20,285 nt of DNA. Source: a virus. The notes below the pieces were generated by a model. That model ran no database searches and was not told the origin of the DNA. It was given only the letters and a program-made list of their open reading frames with translations. The translations under genes and the position numbers were made by a program. The first letter of the stretch is position 1. Each line of letters begins with the position of its first letter. Below, piece after piece: positions 18,431 through 20,285 of the stretch. Location of the stretch: IMG/VR virus record IMGVR_UViG_3300042294_002150, positions 1 through 20,285 of that record; one strand, given 5' to 3'.

Positions 18431-18557
18431 GCGTCTAACCGGCGTTACGCCACGCAGCGTCAGCCTACGTTGACACGTTAGTGGTCACTCACTTGCACTC
18501 GGGGCTAGGTGTGGGCGCTGCGCTCGCCCTGCCGGCCAGGTGCTGCGCTGCAGCATG

Positions 18558-18662
18558 GTCAGTGTGCGGAGCGTCAGCGTGCGGATGGTCAGTGTGCGGA
18601 TGGTCTGAGCTGCGATGATTAGCGTGCGGATGGTGGACCCGAGGATCGTCAGTGTGCGGACG
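18558..18662. repeat. Seven-unit 15-bp tandem repeat upstream of terS
   Basis: Units start at 18558, 18573, 18588, 18603, 18618, 18633 and 18648, exactly 15 bases apart. The consensus core is GTCAGYGTGCGGA plus two bases. Units 1, 2, 3 and 7 match it fully, unit 5 nearly, and units 4 and 6 are degenerate. The array ends about 170 bases before terS. This position fits a TerS-binding pac/cos element. The sequence from 18431 to 18557 holds no gene that I can support. Confidence 0.82.
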
Positions 18663-18666
18663 ACTA

Positions 18667-18687
18667 GGCGGGGAGGGCGGGGAGCGG
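18667..18687 (+). other. G-rich tract before terS
   Basis: GGC-GGGG-A-GGG-C-GGGG-AGCGG: three runs of at least three G and two GG runs within 21 bases, on the plus strand. It could form a two-layer or bulged G-quadruplex. A C6 run follows at 18692-18697, which could instead pair with it. Confidence 0.4.
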
Positions 18688-18725
18688 CAGACCCCCCGGC
18701 CAGGGCCCGCGCAAGGTGTGAAAGT

Positions 18726-18758
18726 GTGTGGAGGACCCGCACAAATTTTTCTTTTTTT
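18726..18758 (+). terminator. Terminator-like hairpin with long T-run, in the terS leader
   Basis: GTGTGG and CCGCAC form a 6-bp stem (one G-U) around a five-base loop (18726-18742). AAA, T5, C and T7 follow up to 18758. It reads on the plus strand, about 75 bases before terS, with no plus-strand gene upstream in this block. The stem is modest, but the T-run is long. It may be a leader attenuator for late transcription, or an AT-rich bend at a packaging site. Confidence 0.45.
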
Positions 18759-18833
18759 GGTACCATCGCCAAATGTTCCGCCCCATGTGCGCTCCGCGCA
18801 TTCACTGCCGAAACCGCGTCAGCGGCCATTGAT

Positions 18834-19340
18834 ATGTTCCGCGACCTACCCATTCGCGCCCGCAAGCTAAAGGCCACGCCCGAGATGCTGGAGCGCATAT
18901 ACGATGCCGCCAGGCTGGGTTTGCGCGGAGAATCTCTTGCACTGGCGGCGGGTATGTTGCCGGTTGAGTTGGCGCGACTGAAGATAATGGACCCGATAGC
19001 CGAGGTAGCGGAAATGAAAGGCCGCGCCGACAGCGAGATGGAAATGTCCCGCGTGGTATTTGATGCTGCGCAGGCTGGGGATAGTAAGGCGGCGCTGGAG
19101 TTTCTCCGTCACAGACACGAGTGGGTGGCGAAGACGAATGTGCAGGTTGACGTGAATACTCAGATCAGCGTGGTGGCCGCGCTGGAGGCTGCGAACGGGC
19201 GGTTGCAGCGTGGGCTGGCGGTGGAGGTAGAGGATGCGGTGGAGGTGACGGGAAGCGGCCGCGCTGGTAAGATAGCCGCGCCGCCGTCGCCTGCGGCGCT
19301 GCCGGCCAAGGAGCCCGTGTATGCCGAACGCCCTGATTGA
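18834..19340 (+). CDS. terS: Terminase small subunit
   Basis: 168 residues from ATG 18834. An open frame extends upstream to 18615 but crosses the repeat region, so this ATG is preferred although its ribosome binding site is poor. The N-terminal part is an HTH-like domain (ATPEMLERIYDAARLGLRGE; SLALAAGMLPVELARL). A helical oligomerisation region follows, with AAQAGDSKAALEFLRHRHEW, AKTNVQVDVNTQISV and an Ala/Pro-rich tail. This order is typical of phage TerS proteins, which recognise the packaging site and load the large subunit. A 15-bp tandem repeat lies 170 bases upstream. The last 20 bases overlap the next gene. A TerL gene is not next to it within this window. Confidence 0.82.
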   Translation: MFRDLPIRARKLKATPEMLERIYDAARLGLRGESLALAAGMLPVELARLKIMDPIAEVAEMKGRADSEMEMSRVVFDAAQAGDSKAALEFLRHRHEWVAKTNVQVDVNTQISVVAALEAANGRLQRGLAVEVEDAVEVTGSGRAGKIAAPPSPAALPAKEPVYAERPD

Positions 19341-19950
19341 CGATGACGCGGCTGCTGCCGCTGCCGCGATGAACGCACTGCGGCGAGCCGAGGCTGAGCG
19401 TGCTGGCGCGACGCCGATTGAAGTGCAGCGTGAGCGGTACCGGATTTTGCAGCGGTACGCGGAGCCGCAGACGGATGCTGGCGCGATGTACGCCACGCGG
19501 TACACGGGGCCGAGGCCGAACAGGCCGGTGGTGAACGGCAAAGCGATGGTGAGCCGGGAAGAACTGGCGGATTTTCAGCGGCTGTTTGGGGCGGATAAGA
19601 CCCTGCGGGATTTGCTGAACGCGGATCGGATGGGTGTGCCGTCGGTGCCGTCGGCGATGGACCCCCGGGCGCGTGGGATGCAGGGGGCGAACGTGGCGCC
19701 GGGAATGCCCGGGATGATCCCCGGTGGTGGCGCGGGGCCGATGGCGCAGGGGCGGATTCCGGGTGAGGTCGAGCGGAATGTGATGAATTCGCTGATGGCG
19801 CTGGGACCGATGATGGGCGGGCTGCCGCTGGCTGGGCGTGCCGCGATGGCGATGCGGGGCCGGCAGCCGATGCCGAGGATTGACCCGTATATGCCCGACG
19901 CCGCCCCGGTGTTGCTGCGGCAGGCGCCGCGTGCGTTGGTGCGGGACTGA
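19321..19950 (+). CDS. Hypothetical virion-type protein, Gly/Met/Pro-rich C-terminus
   Basis: 209 residues from ATG 19321, with AGGAG seven bases upstream inside the end of terS. The N-terminal half is helical (AAAAAAAMNALRRAEAERAG; PIEVQRERYRILQRYAEPQT). The middle is polar (VSREELADFQRLFGADKTL). From about residue 115 the protein becomes low-complexity and rich in Gly, Met and Pro (PGMPGMIPGGGAGPM) with a weakly hydrophobic stretch (NSLMALGPMMGGLPLAGRAA). This composition resembles the putative ejection proteins at 681-5360. A virion or scaffold-like role is inferred. Confidence 0.7.
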   Translation: MPNALIDDDAAAAAAAMNALRRAEAERAGATPIEVQRERYRILQRYAEPQTDAGAMYATRYTGPRPNRPVVNGKAMVSREELADFQRLFGADKTLRDLLNADRMGVPSVPSAMDPRARGMQGANVAPGMPGMIPGGGAGPMAQGRIPGEVERNVMNSLMALGPMMGGLPLAGRAAMAMRGRQPMPRIDPYMPDAAPVLLRQAPRALVRD

Positions 19951-19954
19951 CGAT

Positions 19955-20285
19955 ATGGCTGACGGTAAGAATTTTTTGGCGCCGCCGTCGGTAAACGCGC
20001 TGGCTAGGGCGGCGCTTGATCCGTTGCAGCGCGCGTACGGGGCGTACCAGCAGTATGTGGGGCAACCGTTCCAGCAGGCCGTGCGCGGCGGCGTGCGAGG
20101 ATATTTTGGCCTGCCGCTGATGTCCGATGCGTCGTCTGTTGGCCGCGAAGCGTACAGGCAAGGCGAGGCGCTGGGATTTGCGCCAGGTGTCGGCGTGCCC
20201 GCTGGCGCTGTGCGCGTGGCCGCTGAGGGCGTGCAGGCGTTGCCGTCAATCGCTGGGGATATTGGACGCGTGATTGGCGGGTTGC
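19955..20285 (+). CDS. Hypothetical virion-type protein, N-terminal part
   Basis: The frame starts at ATG 19955, four bases after the previous stop, and stays open to the window end, giving at least 110 residues. The sequence begins MADGKNFLAPPSVNALARAA and continues QRAYGAYQQYVGQPFQQAVR and RGYFGLPLMSDASSVGREAY. It is then rich in Gly, Val and Ala (GFAPGVGVPAGAVRVAAEGV). Its Ala/Gly-rich composition resembles phage internal virion or very large polyvalent proteins. No ribosome binding site stands out, so translation may be coupled to the previous gene. Function cannot be settled from the fragment. Confidence 0.65.
   Translation, partial: MADGKNFLAPPSVNALARAALDPLQRAYGAYQQYVGQPFQQAVRGGVRGYFGLPLMSDASSVGREAYRQGEALGFAPGVGVPAGAVRVAAEGVQALPSIAGDIGRVIGGL

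Noticed and set aside
18485-18898. Minus-strand open frame of 137 codons with TIRTL-like peptide repeats
   Set aside because: The peptide repeat is a by-product of the 15-bp DNA repeat; the frame also runs across the terS start and the T-run and has no ribosome binding site.

Overview
This window looks like about 20 kb of the genome of a tailed double-stranded DNA phage (lytic, or a prophage or metagenomic contig) with high GC content. The evidence is a tail fibre, large injected or internal virion proteins, a full lysis cassette with nested spanins, phage recombination and replication genes, and a terminase small subunit, with almost no gap between genes. Three large Ala/Gly/Gln-rich virion proteins directly after the tail fibre favour a podovirus-like particle. 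Several small proteins resemble families common in phages of Betaproteobacteria and other GC-rich Gram-negative hosts. The host assignment is inference. No integrase, DNA polymerase, tRNA, insertion sequence or CRISPR array was seen.

The window has five strand-coherent blocks. (1) 1-7069, plus: the 3' end of a tail fibre gene, three virion proteins, then HEXXH mini-protein, holin, HAD-like protein, endolysin, Rz and embedded Rz1. (2) 7041-11687, minus: a 15-gene chain read leftward, with ten ATGA stop/start overlaps. It holds a YqaJ exonuclease, a putative annealing protein, an HTH protein, several small phage accessory proteins and three tiny membrane proteins at its end. (3) 11855-14909, plus: winged-helix protein, VRR-NUC nuclease and Toprim/ATPase primase-helicase, all ATGA-coupled. 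(4) 14878-18066, minus: twelve small, mostly unrecognised genes. Most gaps here carry a compact hairpin just before the ribosome binding site. (5) 18834-20285, plus: terminase small subunit and two further virion-type genes, the last cut by the window end.

The two divergent intergenic regions look like the control points. The first (11688-11854) has a perfect inverted repeat plus a tandem 9-bp repeat, suitable as an operator for the adjacent winged-helix protein. The second (18067-18833) is unusual: 14 exact copies of GTGGCA/TGCCAC at regular 9- and 12-bp spacing around an AT-rich core, then seven units of a 15-bp tandem repeat, then a G-rich tract and a hairpin with a T-run immediately before terS. 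An origin or control array followed by a packaging site is my working reading. It is inferred from layout only.

The most novel-looking items are this double repeat region, the recurrent hairpin-plus-Shine-Dalgarno modules in the minus operon at 14878-18066, and a set of five tiny hydrophobic peptides (20 to 56 residues). Four of these start on a TGA-overlapping ATG or overlap a neighbouring gene closely enough to suggest translational coupling.
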